Below, piece by piece: positions 1 through 8,293 of a DNA stretch of 55,393 nucleotides. The stretch spans positions 2,173-57,565 of the forward strand of contig LBTE01000004.1 of the NCBI GenBank assembly GCA_000989955.1, in the 5' to 3' direction. Origin of the DNA: a candidate division TM6 bacterium GW2011_GWF2_37_49. Lineage in GTDB: Bacteria; Babelota; Babeliae; Babelales; RVW-14. Position 1 is the stretch's first letter; each line of letters begins with the position of its first letter. The notes under the pieces were generated by a model, which had not been told where the DNA came from, did no database searches, and worked only from the letters and a program-made list of their open reading frames with translations. Made by a program: the position numbers and the translations under genes.

Positions 1-1781
1 ACTCCTGCAGATTGCGCCCATAAAGAGAACTTAAGATATGCATCGGTAATCTCTACGCGCTCAATCACGTGTTCGAAGCCCGAAATGATGTTGATGGCCC
101 AAGGCAGATTTTCTGCGGTTTTATAATATCTGCCTATACCGGAAGAGGAGTTGTCTGCTCCGGTGCCAAAGAGCGCTGCAGATGCCCTTGAGGTAGGCGG
201 ATAGTCCGGAAGGTGAACCTCTCTTCCCCTGTTGCCGTTCACAAAAATGAAAGGGTTAAACCCGGAGATGTTGAGGTTGTTAAGTGTGTATTTATGAGGG
301 GTAAACGAGATGTTCATCTCAATGACTGCCGGCTGTACATAAGGCTCTCCCTTTTTTACATTCACCCCAAAACTTCCCGTAGAGCTCATAAGCGAACTCG
401 CATTGTTAAACACAATAAATGTAGGCAGATTCTGCCCCTGCTCCAACACCCCGCCGCTAACCTGAATATCAGACACATCAAAAGATGGCGAGTTTAGCTG
501 AAAGCCGAATCCATTGGCATAGGCAGCACCTATAGCCTTGACAATAAAGCTGCAAGAGACTGCCGAAACATAGTTGGAAGCATCGGTGATTATCTTAAAC
601 CGGTAATCTATTACAAGGTCATTAAAGTCATAGTCACCCTTGGATGGCCACATATCTTCAAAAGCGAGCGTACCGTAACCGGAAGAGGGGTAGTAGTTCT
701 CAAAAGCCATCCCGGCATCTGCAGGGTAGGCGTCATCTTCATTGGGAATTCCATCGCCATCACTGTCCGGATTTGAAACCGACTGCACAACGCTTTGAAT
801 CTCTTGAGCCGAAAGTGCACTCCCGTAAAGAAAAACCTCATCTATCTTCCCTTTAAAGAATTTTTGAACGGCGTTATCTGACCCAATAGAGATATTTCTC
901 GAGTTGACCTTGAGCTTGCCCGTAACAGGCTTGCTTTCCCATAGGCGGCCATTTACGTAAAAAGCGAGGAGAGATCCGTCATAAGTCATAGCAAGGTGAT
1001 ACCACTCATTAAGAATTGGCCTTCCGTTATTCCACTCTAATGAATGCCCTGTATCATTATCCATCCTTATCCCGCAACTCCACCCCTTCCAAACATCCTG
1101 CCGTAACCCGGGCCCATCCCAATCTCCCTTCTGAAAGATCTTGGCAGTTCTATTCTCCTCGGAGAAGACCCAGGTCATCATTGTAATTGCATCTGCAGGG
1201 CTAAGCTGAGGCGTACTCGCGATATTTACATTGCCACTTGTCCCGTTAAAATAGAGCGCCCCACCCTTGATGCCCGGGGTTCTTGTTGCGTTGGCAATTG
1301 TTCCGTTATTACTCCCGAAGGAGTCAAAAGCAGTGGTACCACTACTCTCATCAAAATTCCAGTACCCCAGAGGCACAGCCGCCGCCTGCGCAGCGAAAAA
1401 GTTGTTTTCCGTTGCAGATTCCCCTCTTGCAGATAGAACCACAGATAGCTCTGCGCTGTCGATTTTGAACTCTTTCCCATTGATCAACACAGCCTTAACA
1501 TCTGCAGGAACGGTAATGGTAACCAAATAATTCTCCGGCGATCTGTTATTAAGCCCCTTATGATAAGAGATCTTGCCGTCCAGAGATGTAATCTTTATAA
1601 TTGATGTAAGGTCTGAGTATATCGAGAGTTTGATATCCTTAGATGTTTTCCAGTTAAAATCCGGGGAGATGGTCATCTCTTCGAAACTCTTTGGAGGAGT
1701 CTCTCCGGAGCCGCCCGGCATCTTAACACACGCAACCACTACAGGCAGCAGCAATAAAATATAGAGATTTGACCGTTTCAT
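1..1781 (-). CDS. LamG / LruC-domain surface lipoprotein (3' end outside window)
   Basis: An open frame of 593 codons begins with ATG at 1781 and runs off the left edge. The N-terminus is a lipoprotein signal (VVAC, Cys about residue 18). Residues about 138-335 look like a concanavalin/LamG fold (GYWNFDESSG start, WYHLAMTYDG, IDEVFLYGSALS end). An acidic calcium-type loop follows (DSDGDGIPNEDD, about 339-350), then a LruC-type domain from about 355 (FEDMWPSKGDYDFNDLVIDY). LruC/DUF4842 lipoproteins are typical of Bacteroidota; the family suggests a surface-exposed adhesin or glycan-binding role, which is inference. It starts 11 bases after the small barrel gene, so the two are probably co-transcribed from the promoter near 2380. 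Confidence 0.85.
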   Translation of the reverse strand, partial: MKRSNLYILLLLPVVVACVKMPGGSGETPPKSFEEMTISPDFNWKTSKDIKLSIYSDLTSIIKITSLDGKISYHKGLNNRSPENYLVTITVPADVKAVLINGKEFKIDSAELSVVLSARGESATENNFFAAQAAAVPLGYWNFDESSGTTAFDSFGSNNGTIANATRTPGIKGGALYFNGTSGNVNIASTPQLSPADAITMMTWVFSEENRTAKIFQKGDWDGPGLRQDVWKGWSCGIRMDNDTGHSLEWNNGRPILNEWYHLAMTYDGSLLAFYVNGRLWESKPVTGKLKVNSRNISIGSDNAVQKFFKGKIDEVFLYGSALSAQEIQSVVQSVSNPDSDGDGIPNEDDAYPADAGMAFENYYPSSGYGTLAFEDMWPSKGDYDFNDLVIDYRFKIITDASNYVSAVSCSFIVKAIGAAYANGFGFQLNSPSFDVSDIQVSGGVLEQGQNLPTFIVFNNASSLMSSTGSFGVNVKKGEPYVQPAVIEMNISFTPHKYTLNNLNISGFNPFIFVNGNRGREVHLPDYPPTSRASAALFGTGADNSSSGIGRYYKTAENLPWAINIISGFEHVIERVEITDAYLKFSLWAQSAG

Positions 1782-1792
1782 ATTGCAGAGAG

Positions 1793-2323
1793 TTAAAACC
1801 GGAACCCAAACTTTAGCGAAAGCCCGTTATAACCATCCAGTGTGAAGCCGGAGTAGCCGTCTTTGCGGTAACCGATGAGCAGGAAGGGTTTTGCAGATCT
1901 CTCTTTAGAGTTGAACAGAAGACCTATCTGCGGGTTTAGGAACAGGGAAGATTCGTAACTATCCTGTCTAAAAACATATCCGCAATCTAACCGGGTAATG
2001 GCAGCTAAGCCTGAATTAAGCGGAAAACTATATCCTGCATATGCATACAACGGCATATGAAACCCCTTCATTGTACCACCGTAAGCAGCCATTGCGTTGT
2101 ATCCTCCACCGACACCTGCACCAATATGAACCGCCTCATTATAAAGCCGCTCTATCTCAAAGCAGATATCTCCACTCACACCCCTCCCGAAGTTGACCCC
2201 CGACACCAGAGCAAACCCCGTTCGCGGGCCTCCCTCATTCTTTTGTCCGTAAACAGGTGTGGCAGCGATTGTCAATAAAAAAATCGCAACGATACATACT
2301 AATGTGCTACTCTCTTTTTTCAT
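1793..2323 (-). CDS. small outer-membrane beta-barrel protein
   Basis: The product has 176 residues with a clear signal peptide (hydrophobic residues about 9-22, cleavage near VYGQ). The mature part is made of alternating hydrophobic and aromatic strands, many glycines, and a C-terminal phenylalanine (LKFGFRF), as in Bacteroidota outer-membrane barrels. No specific family was recognised. The first gene of a two-gene unit with the LruC lipoprotein, it could help anchor or display it; that is inference from position only. ATG at 2323 is used, with a -7-like box about 55 bases upstream. Confidence 0.7.
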   Translation of the reverse strand: MKKESSTLVCIVAIFLLTIAATPVYGQKNEGGPRTGFALVSGVNFGRGVSGDICFEIERLYNEAVHIGAGVGGGYNAMAAYGGTMKGFHMPLYAYAGYSFPLNSGLAAITRLDCGYVFRQDSYESSLFLNPQIGLLFNSKERSAKPFLLIGYRKDGYSGFTLDGYNGLSLKFGFRF

Positions 2324-2376
2324 AATGGTAAAGTATAATTATTACAACAGAATTAGCTCCCTAAGATACTCTCGAG

Positions 2377-2384
2377 CAAATATA
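2377..2384 (-). promoter_or_regulatory. candidate Bacteroidota -7 box
   Basis: On the minus strand these bases read TATATTTG, matching the Bacteroidota sigma -7 consensus TAnnTTTG. Transcription would start a few bases downstream and give a leader of roughly 45 bases before the ATG at 2323. A TTG at 2408-2410 could be a loose -33 element. The surrounding DNA is AT-rich, so a chance match is possible. Confidence 0.45.
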
Positions 2385-2518
2385 TATAATAAATATTACT
2401 TCCCCGGCAATATTACCCAAAAACATTCCGAAAAACTCCCATTCCAAATTGTTCCCCCATCTGGTTTTTATATCTTAACATAGTTTTATATCTTCGCACA
2501 CTCAAACAGAACAAACAG

Positions 2519-2609
2519 GGAGAGATGCAGGAGTGGTTGAACTGGCCCGCCTGGAAAGCGAGTATACCTCAAAAAGGTATCGGGGGTTCGAATCCCCCTC
2601 TCTCCGCCA
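2519..2609 (+). tRNA. tRNA-Ser (anticodon GGA)
   Basis: The acceptor stem GGAGAGA pairs with TCTCTCC, followed by G and an encoded CCA. The T arm is GGGGG TTCGAAT CCCCC. The anticodon loop reads CTGGAAA, giving anticodon GGA. A long class II variable arm (TACC ... GGTA) is present, as required for serine tRNA. The anticodon stem has one C-A mismatch. It is the only plus-strand transcript in this part of the window and is followed by an intrinsic terminator. Confidence 0.95.
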
Positions 2610-2726
2610 AAGAAGAAAAAGCCGGGCTAAAGCCCGGTTTTTTGTTTCCGGTAAGTGCAAAGCTTGCTTTAGCACGAAGACGGAAACAAAAAAACTTATG
2701 CACAGCATAAGGCTTTTTCTTCTTTG
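2608..2726. repeat. 119-bp structured element with 16-bp perfect terminal inverted repeats
   Basis: The sequence CAAAGAAGAAAAAGCC at 2608-2623 is repeated as its exact reverse complement at 2711-2726. Inside are two further hairpins: CCGGGC/GCCCGG (2622-2637, the tRNA terminator) and a long one with arms TTTGTTTCCG (2641-2650) and CGGAAACAAA (2681-2690) enclosing GTGC/GCAC and AAAGC/GCTTT. The whole could fold as a three-way junction. It starts inside the last bases of the tRNA. It could be a MITE-like element or an RNA structure; no transposase is nearby. Confidence 0.65.
2617..2644 (+). terminator. intrinsic terminator of tRNA-Ser
   Basis: A GC-rich hairpin (CCGGGC, loop TAAA, GCCCGG with flanking pairs) is followed directly by six T residues. 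It lies 8 bases after the CCA end of tRNA-Ser and is oriented to stop plus-strand transcription. Confidence 0.85.
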
Positions 2727-2728
2727 AA

Positions 2729-2778
2729 GCCCCCCACCAGGGGATCACCGAACGAAGTGAGGTAATCCCTTAGTGGGC
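2729..2778. other. large imperfect hairpin between tRNA-Ser and the response regulator
   Basis: Nested complementary blocks are visible: CCCAC with GTGGG, GGGA with TCCC, and TCAC with GTGA around a loop CGAACGAA. This resembles a REP-like palindrome or the terminator stem of the converging minus-strand operon, although no strong T run follows on either strand. Confidence 0.45.
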
Positions 2779-2807
2779 AACTAAACCCCACGATGCTTGG
2801 CAAGGTT
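2778..2807. repeat. copy 1 of a direct repeat derived from the 3' end of the gldA-like gene
   Basis: The 30 bases match 7049-7078 with one mismatch. Read on the minus strand they encode the tail NLAKHRG plus stop, the C-terminus of the dehydrogenase at 7052-8182, but here they sit outside any gene, just past the stop of the response regulator. The core CCCCACGATG is shared with copy 3 at 8258. Confidence 0.7.
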
Positions 2808-2810
2808 ATC

Positions 2811-3473
2811 TCAAAACGAGACAATATTGTTTTTCAATGCAAATTTTACCATTTCGACCGTACTTTTGAAGCCAAATTTTTGCATTATGTTGTTTTTGTG
2901 AGTCTCTACTGTTCTTATGCTGATGTTCAATTTGTCCGCTACTTCGTGATTTGAAAAGCCTTCTACATACAGTTTCAATATCTCTTTCTCCCGCGAAGTG
3001 AGTGAGTAATTTTTAGATTTATCTGCAGAGTTAATATTTTTGATCTTGGAGACATAGGACTTCATAAGGTTTCTGGAGATGTTTGAAGCGTAGTACTCCT
3101 CTCCGTCATTTATTGTTCTTATAGCCTCCAGCAACATCTCCTTGTTGGTATCCTGCTTTGGCAAGATTCCTCGTGCACCGGCTTTAATTGCATTGTAGAT
3201 ATAGTCATCTGTTGTATACATAGATAGAATAAGCACCCTGGAAGGCAGGTTCAACTCAACGATTTTTGAGGTCAACTCTATACCGGTCATATCGGGCATT
3301 GAGATATCGCTGATAACAATATCCGGAAGTTGTGATTTGATTATATCCAGCGCTTTAACCCCATTAGAGGCACAACCTATAAAATCAATATCATCTTCGT
3401 CTATTAGCATTGTTTTAACACCATCCAGGATTATCTGATGGTCATCTACCAACAATATTTTTATTTTTTTCAT
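2811..3473 (-). CDS. NarL/LuxR-family response regulator
   Basis: This 220-residue protein has an N-terminal receiver with the acidic pair D10/D11, phospho-acceptor D56 (ISDISMP) and the conserved switch and Lys positions (ILSM, LPKQD). A LuxR-type helix-turn-helix follows near residues 150-195 (LTSREKEILKLYVEGFSNHEVADKL). It is a DNA-binding output regulator, activated by phosphorylation. It starts 2 bases after the stop of the histidine kinase, its obvious partner. As the last gene of an operon with an ammonium channel, it probably controls nitrogen-related genes (inference). Confidence 0.92.
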   Translation of the reverse strand: MKKIKILLVDDHQIILDGVKTMLIDEDDIDFIGCASNGVKALDIIKSQLPDIVISDISMPDMTGIELTSKIVELNLPSRVLILSMYTTDDYIYNAIKAGARGILPKQDTNKEMLLEAIRTINDGEEYYASNISRNLMKSYVSKIKNINSADKSKNYSLTSREKEILKLYVEGFSNHEVADKLNISIRTVETHKNNIMQKFGFKSTVEMVKFALKNNIVSF

Positions 3474-3475
3474 AG

Positions 3476-4873
3476 CTACACTACTTTATTTACCTTAACC
3501 CGAATAGTTGTCCCTTTTTCCGGTGAGGTTTCCACATCGAATGTCCCATCCAATAAAATACTTCTTTCGCGCATATTGAACAAACCCTTTCCCAAACCCA
3601 GATCATTGGTGTCATAATTGAACCCCTTCCCGTTGTCTTCAATAATCAACACCAGATTTTCTGCCGTTTCTGTAAGCTGGATCTGAATCTGTGTTGCCTC
3701 TGAGTGTTTAATCGCATTATTCAATGCCTCCTGTACAATTCTATACAAATATATTTTTGTGCGTTGTTTTATATGCTCAAAATTGCCGAACCAGGAGAAA
3801 TCTATATTTATGCCCGTCGTTTTCTGAACCTGGTTGCAAAGGTTCTTAATTGCCATCTCAAACCCGAACTCCAGAATTCCGGAAGGTGCCAAATCTGTGG
3901 AGATTTTTCTTAATTCATCAATAGAGTGGTTTACCTGTGTTTTTAATTCGTTAATTTTTTGGTTGTTAAACCCCTCTTTCCTGCTAATTAGGTTCTCAAG
4001 CGTCATTTTTATAGCAATGAGCTCCTGCGCTAACCCGTCGTGAAGCTCGCGGGAGATACGGTGACGCTCAAACTCCTGACCATCATATAGCGCAGATATT
4101 CTTTTAGCTTTTTCGTCAACCAGTTCAGATGTGTTTTTCTGAATGTTGTCTATCATTTGATTAAAAGTAAGGGCCAGTACCCCAAATTCATTTTCTGACT
4201 CAATATTTACTTTGGCATCATAATCTCCCTCTCCAATTTTCAATGCTGCCTTTTTAAATTTAACAATCGGCAAAATTATATCGGATGTAATAACCTGAGC
4301 TATAGATAAAATAAGAACCAGGATAATGATTGAGACAAAAAACAGATCGTTTCTAAGGTTTTTAATTGGGATCATCGCTTCGTTGTAATCAATCTCTGCC
4401 ACAATTACCCAATTATAATTATCTGCAGATAGCCTGTCAAACGAACTAAGACATAAAACGCCCCTGTAATCAGTCGAGATCGATGTGCCGCAACCACTCT
4501 TAAAAGCACTTTTAACAGCATTGGTCCCGACTATTACCTGACTACCGGAGCGGGAGAGAAACCTGGATTTGCTTCTCATAATGAAATTTGAATCTACCAG
4601 ATATACCTCTCCCGTTTTTCCTAAACCATTAGTTTGATTAGTATCCAGCATAATCCTGTCAACCTGGTCAAAATCTATCCTATCGTTACTTTTTAAGTAG
4701 TTCTCTATCTGCTCTTTTTTGAGCGACTTCACAGATATTAGCTGCTCTGTTGCCCGCATTATGAGAGCAGTTCTTGCTTTATAGTAAGAGTAGATTCCTA
4801 TAATTGAGAGAGATGAAAACCCCACAATCAAATACAGGAACATAAATTTTGTTGTAATTGACCTTTTAAACAT
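3476..4873 (-). CDS. NarX-like membrane sensor histidine kinase
   Basis: This protein of 465 residues has a first membrane helix at about 11-31, an extracytoplasmic sensor with a Cache-like segment (GKTGEVYLVDSNFIMRSKSR, about 86-105), a second helix at about 177-200, a HAMP linker, and a HisKA_3 dimerisation motif RELHDGLAQE with phospho-acceptor H278. A GHKL ATPase domain ends it (EALNNAIKHS N box, DNGKGF, GLGKGL). It phosphorylates the downstream NarL-type regulator. The sensor ligand is unknown; it lies 32 bases after the ammonium channel gene, so it may respond to nitrogen status (inference). Confidence 0.92.
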   Translation of the reverse strand: MFKRSITTKFMFLYLIVGFSSLSIIGIYSYYKARTALIMRATEQLISVKSLKKEQIENYLKSNDRIDFDQVDRIMLDTNQTNGLGKTGEVYLVDSNFIMRSKSRFLSRSGSQVIVGTNAVKSAFKSGCGTSISTDYRGVLCLSSFDRLSADNYNWVIVAEIDYNEAMIPIKNLRNDLFFVSIIILVLILSIAQVITSDIILPIVKFKKAALKIGEGDYDAKVNIESENEFGVLALTFNQMIDNIQKNTSELVDEKAKRISALYDGQEFERHRISRELHDGLAQELIAIKMTLENLISRKEGFNNQKINELKTQVNHSIDELRKISTDLAPSGILEFGFEMAIKNLCNQVQKTTGINIDFSWFGNFEHIKQRTKIYLYRIVQEALNNAIKHSEATQIQIQLTETAENLVLIIEDNGKGFNYDTNDLGLGKGLFNMRERSILLDGTFDVETSPEKGTTIRVKVNKVV

Positions 4874-4905
4874 CTGCTATTGATAATTCACTCAAAAATA
4901 ACAAA

Positions 4906-6156
4906 TTAAATTACACCCTCGTCATATGCCTTTTCTCCGTGGAGTGTATTATCCAGCCCCAGTATTTCATCTTGCTCTTTGACCTTTACCGGGGTTATCT
5001 TGTTAATTACTATCAACATAAGATATGTGAAAACAAACGCATAAACCGAAGCGACAACTACTGCAACAACTTGTTTTACAAAGAAATATCCCCCTCCATA
5101 AATAAGCCCGTCTGCACCGGCACCATTTACTGCTTTTGATGCAAAAACACCCAGAAGAATTGAGCCAAAGACACCACCTACACCGTGTACACCCCACACA
5201 TCAAGAGCGTCGTCCCATTTCATCTTGTTTTTAAACTGGACTGCCATATAGCACATCACTCCGGCTCCAATACCAATTAACGGGGATGCCCACAAAGGCA
5301 CAAAACCGGCACAAGGTGTTATTGTAGCCAGGCCGGCAATAGAGCCTGTAAGTAATCCGACAAACTTTGGTTTTCTCTCACGGATCCACTCAATAACCAA
5401 CCACGAAATTGTTGCAAAAGATGCTGCAATGTCTGTATTTAAAAATGCAAGAGCGGTTATGTTATCTACCTGACACTCACTTCCTGCATTAAAGCCATAC
5501 CATCCGAACCATAGCAATCCGCTGCCAATGGCTACCAATGGAATACTGTTTGGCGTCGAGTTTTTATCTGCCCTTGCTCCAACATAGAATACAGATGCCA
5601 ATGCTGCAAAACCGGCAGTTGCGTGCACCACAATCCCTCCCGCAAAATCCAGAACACCCCATTGAGCCAGTAAGCCACCACCCCAAATCATATGAACAAA
5701 CGGATAATAAACTAAAATCTGCCAAACCGTGAGGAAAATAAAATAGGATTTAAAGGTGACGCGGTTTACAAATGCTCCGGTAATGAGTGCAGGTGTAATA
5801 ATTGCAAACATCATCTGATAGGCAAAGAATACAATTTCCGGAATTTTCCCGTTTCCCGCCCATAATGTATCAATGGAGATGCCCGACAAGAATGCTTTAT
5901 CTAAATTACCGATGATACCGCCATCTCCACCGCTAAAGCAGAGAGAGTAGCCAAAAAACACCCATAAGACAGTAGTCCAGCCTAAAGAGACAAAGCTCTG
6001 AATCATAATGGCCAAAATGTTTCTTTTTGTTGCCAGTCCGCCATAAAAAAAGGCAAGGCCCGGAGTCATTAACATTACCAGGCTTGTTGCCAGAAGCATA
6101 AACCCTGTAGAGCCGGTGTCCAACAGGCCTGCATTTAACATAGTTGTAAGAATCAT
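4906..6156 (-). CDS. amt: ammonium transporter (Amt/MEP/Rh family)
   Basis: A 416-residue polytopic protein with about eleven hydrophobic helices. Family signatures are present, including TPGLAFFYGGL near the start, DFAGGIVVHATAGFAALA in the middle, and DDALDVWGVHGVGG near residue 325, with the twin pore histidines (VVHATAG and WGVHGVGG). It conducts NH3/NH4+ across the inner membrane. No GlnK/PII gene follows, which is usual in other phyla; instead a sensor kinase and regulator follow in the same operon. Confidence 0.95.
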   Translation of the reverse strand: MILTTMLNAGLLDTGSTGFMLLATSLVMLMTPGLAFFYGGLATKRNILAIMIQSFVSLGWTTVLWVFFGYSLCFSGGDGGIIGNLDKAFLSGISIDTLWAGNGKIPEIVFFAYQMMFAIITPALITGAFVNRVTFKSYFIFLTVWQILVYYPFVHMIWGGGLLAQWGVLDFAGGIVVHATAGFAALASVFYVGARADKNSTPNSIPLVAIGSGLLWFGWYGFNAGSECQVDNITALAFLNTDIAASFATISWLVIEWIRERKPKFVGLLTGSIAGLATITPCAGFVPLWASPLIGIGAGVMCYMAVQFKNKMKWDDALDVWGVHGVGGVFGSILLGVFASKAVNGAGADGLIYGGGYFFVKQVVAVVVASVYAFVFTYLMLIVINKITPVKVKEQDEILGLDNTLHGEKAYDEGVI

Positions 6157-6191
6157 AAGTTTTTTAATTAATTATTAATTAATATATTACA

Positions 6192-6935
6192 TTAAAATGA
6201 AAGCCCTAGTGCCAGATAGATTTTATTCAAGGCCGGGTTTGAAATAACAGAGCATTGAACAGGAATAGAAAAATTCTCAGTTATTTGAAGAGTTCGGGAG
6301 AGTTTAAGCCCAACATTTATGATACCCGGTTTTTCATTCAGATAAAAAGAGCTCTCCCCTGCCGCTATATTTGGGTTATCGGGTGTACCTCCAACAAAAA
6401 CGTTTAAATCTGTCTGTTTAAGCCTGGTTTTATATCCTACCTCAATATATTTAGAAAGGAAAAGATCTCCATTGCTTTTACGGGCATCATTACCGAAAAG
6501 GTTCATTGCAAAAAGCAGGGTAAAAGGTATCTTCTCCGAACCATTATATGCGAGAGTCCCCTCAAGGATGTGCCCGGTCTTATCTTTTGACCACTCAAAA
6601 TATTTATCTTTTGACCCCGTATTCAATCCCGGGAAAAAATAATCTGTAAGAGTTATTGAGAAAGAGCCTTTATAGGTATAGGACAAATATAGATCTGTCT
6701 CTTCATTTGCAGTCCCTGCTAAGGAGAAAGCTCCCCAGGCTCCAATGGAAAAAGCGTGATCTTCATTACCCAGTGTCAGTTTCATCCAAGGCTGGATGCT
6801 CGGGCTCTTACCACCCAAATCAAGCCCGCGCCAGATGTACCGGTTAAAGAGGTCACCCCCAAACTCCAGGTTTTGTGCCTTTAAGCCAGATATAAAGAGA
6901 AGTGTAAAACATAAAATGATGGTTGTTTTTTTCAT
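6192..6935 (-). CDS. TorF-like putative outer-membrane porin
   Basis: This is a 247-residue protein with a signal peptide (about 1-20, cleaved near LKAQ). The motif FGGDLFNRYIWRGLDLG followed by SIQPW resembles the putative-porin family often called TorF/Gcw_chp. The rest alternates like beta strands and ends in a hydrophobic strand with a C-terminal Phe. It lies 35 bases upstream of amt and is the first gene of the operon; a role in outer-membrane passage of ammonium or other nitrogen compounds is inference from position. Confidence 0.75.
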   Translation of the reverse strand: MKKTTIILCFTLLFISGLKAQNLEFGGDLFNRYIWRGLDLGGKSPSIQPWMKLTLGNEDHAFSIGAWGAFSLAGTANEETDLYLSYTYKGSFSITLTDYFFPGLNTGSKDKYFEWSKDKTGHILEGTLAYNGSEKIPFTLLFAMNLFGNDARKSNGDLFLSKYIEVGYKTRLKQTDLNVFVGGTPDNPNIAAGESSFYLNEKPGIINVGLKLSRTLQITENFSIPVQCSVISNPALNKIYLALGLSF

Positions 6936-6940
6936 AAAAG

Positions 6941-6962
6941 TTAGATTTTAAATAATATCTAA
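6941..6962. promoter_or_regulatory. inverted repeat upstream of the porin-amt operon
   Basis: TTAGAT (6941-6946) and ATCTAA (6957-6962) form a 6-bp inverted repeat with a 10-base AT spacer, 6 bases before the ATG of the porin gene. It could be an operator for the operon's own regulator or a 5' hairpin. Short AT-rich palindromes are common by chance. Confidence 0.3.
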
Positions 6963-7048
6963 AATTATGATGAGTGCAAACAACCCGCAATAAAGGATAT
7001 TCTGATTTTAACCTACGTGTTTTACTTAGTAAATATCTTCCTCATAAT

Positions 7049-7078
7049 CAACTAAGCCCCACGATGCTTGGCAAGGTT
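7049..7078. repeat. copy 2 of the direct repeat (3' end of the gldA-like gene itself)
   Basis: This copy contains the last codons and stop of the dehydrogenase gene (NLAKHRGA, then TAG). It matches copy 1 (2778-2807) and copy 3 (8258-8285) with single mismatches each, and shares extra flanking bases (ATAATCAACTAAG) with copy 3. Confidence 0.75.
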
Positions 7079-8182
7079 CCCCTTTTCGTTTGCGGCAATC
7101 ATTGCGTTTAGCACTTTTTCGGGGGTGATTGTGCAGGATTCGTGATGGATGCCCTCCTTTGGGTCGCAGGCTTTAATGGCGGCCTTCATCAGCCGGTCCC
7201 TGTCTACATTAGCCAGGCCAATCTCTTTAAAGGTGGTTGGAAGACCTATCTGCACACAAAAAGAGTAAACCTCATCCATTTCGGCAACATCGGCACCTGT
7301 GAGGTGAAGCCCGGCCAGCAGACCAAAAGCCACCTTCTCTCCGTGGTAGTATGAGTGAGTCTCCTCCAGTGCAGATAATCCGTTATGGATTGAGTGTGCA
7401 GATGCCAACCCAGAGCTTTCGAACCCGATGCCGCTAAGCAGAGTGTTGGCCTCTACAACATATTGCAATGCATATGTTACAACCCGATTTTCGTTTGCCG
7501 TCTTGGCATCCATCCCATATTTCAAAATTGTGTCATAACACAGCTTCGCAAGATTAAGAGCTGCCAGCGTGCTATATCCGCCACATTCGTTCATAGAGTG
7601 ACTCTTGGCACAGGAGCGCGCCTCGAACCAGGTAGCCAGAGCATCACCCATCCCCGCCACAAGAAATCGAGCAGGAGCATTGGCTATCACATTAGTATCT
7701 ACAAGCACCACCTGTGGATTCATCTTTTGATAATAGACACTTTCGAAAACGCCACCCTGCGAATAGATAACTGCGCAACCACTGCACGGAGCATCTGTAG
7801 AGGCAATTGTAGGGACAATAATCACCGGAATCCCCGCCCTATCCGCAACAATTTTCGCCGTATCAATCGCCTTGCCACCCCCCACCCCGGCAAGCACATC
7901 AATACTATTACGCTTCACAATATCTGCCAGCCGCATTAGCTCCCCCTCACAACACTCGCCCCCAAACACCTCCATAATAATTTCAGTTTGTGTCGCCCCC
8001 TGCCCAACACCCTTTCCCTCAAAATCTTTGAAAAACCTATCAAGAACAGATGTTTTTGCCGTACGCGAAGAGAGAATGAGCCCCCTATTACCAAACGACC
8101 CAATAATACCCCCCAACTGAGCAATCACCCCATCGCCCGGAAAAGCAGCCTTCACAGCAACAATCGATTCTAAATTTTCCAT
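7052..8182 (-). CDS. gldA: iron-containing alcohol dehydrogenase, glycerol dehydrogenase-like
   Basis: A protein of 376 residues from the ATG at 8182; an upstream TTG at 8215 is possible but adds only a short poorly conserved tail. The NAD-binding motif GVGGGKAIDTAK and the segment IIVPTIASTDAPCS are typical of GldA. Metal ligands are likely the Asp in GMGDALATWFEA and histidines in ASAHSIHNGL and HGEKVAFGL. It interconverts glycerol and dihydroxyacetone, or acts on related polyols. It stands alone between two copies of the 3'-end repeat and is not obviously part of a larger operon. Confidence 0.88.
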   Translation of the reverse strand: MENLESIVAVKAAFPGDGVIAQLGGIIGSFGNRGLILSSRTAKTSVLDRFFKDFEGKGVGQGATQTEIIMEVFGGECCEGELMRLADIVKRNSIDVLAGVGGGKAIDTAKIVADRAGIPVIIVPTIASTDAPCSGCAVIYSQGGVFESVYYQKMNPQVVLVDTNVIANAPARFLVAGMGDALATWFEARSCAKSHSMNECGGYSTLAALNLAKLCYDTILKYGMDAKTANENRVVTYALQYVVEANTLLSGIGFESSGLASAHSIHNGLSALEETHSYYHGEKVAFGLLAGLHLTGADVAEMDEVYSFCVQIGLPTTFKEIGLANVDRDRLMKAAIKACDPKEGIHHESCTITPEKVLNAMIAANEKGNLAKHRGA

Positions 8183-8257
8183 ATATCTAATTGTTAATCT
8201 TTTAATTACAGACAAGTGCCATTTTGCCCAGCCCCAAAACCCCTAACCCCTGATAAT

Positions 8258-8285
8258 CAACTAAGCCCCACGATGGTTGGCAAGC
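8258..8285. repeat. copy 3 of the gldA 3'-end direct repeat
   Basis: It lies between the start of the dehydrogenase and the stop of hsdR, outside any reading frame. It matches copy 2 with one C/G change and includes the same upstream ATAATCAACTAAG. It marks the junction between ordinary chromosome and the restriction region. Confidence 0.7.
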
Positions 8286-8293
8286 CAACTCTT

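Noticed and set aside
2519..2609. tRNA-Ser as integration site of the accessory region
   Set aside because: I found no second copy of the tRNA 3' end in the window and no integrase, so there is no support beyond proximity.
2502..2727. Short frames across tRNA-Ser and its terminator
   Set aside because: They translate a structural RNA gene and its hairpins.
7394..7939. 181-codon plus-strand frame
   Set aside because: It lies fully antisense to the conserved gldA-like gene and has no domain-like composition.
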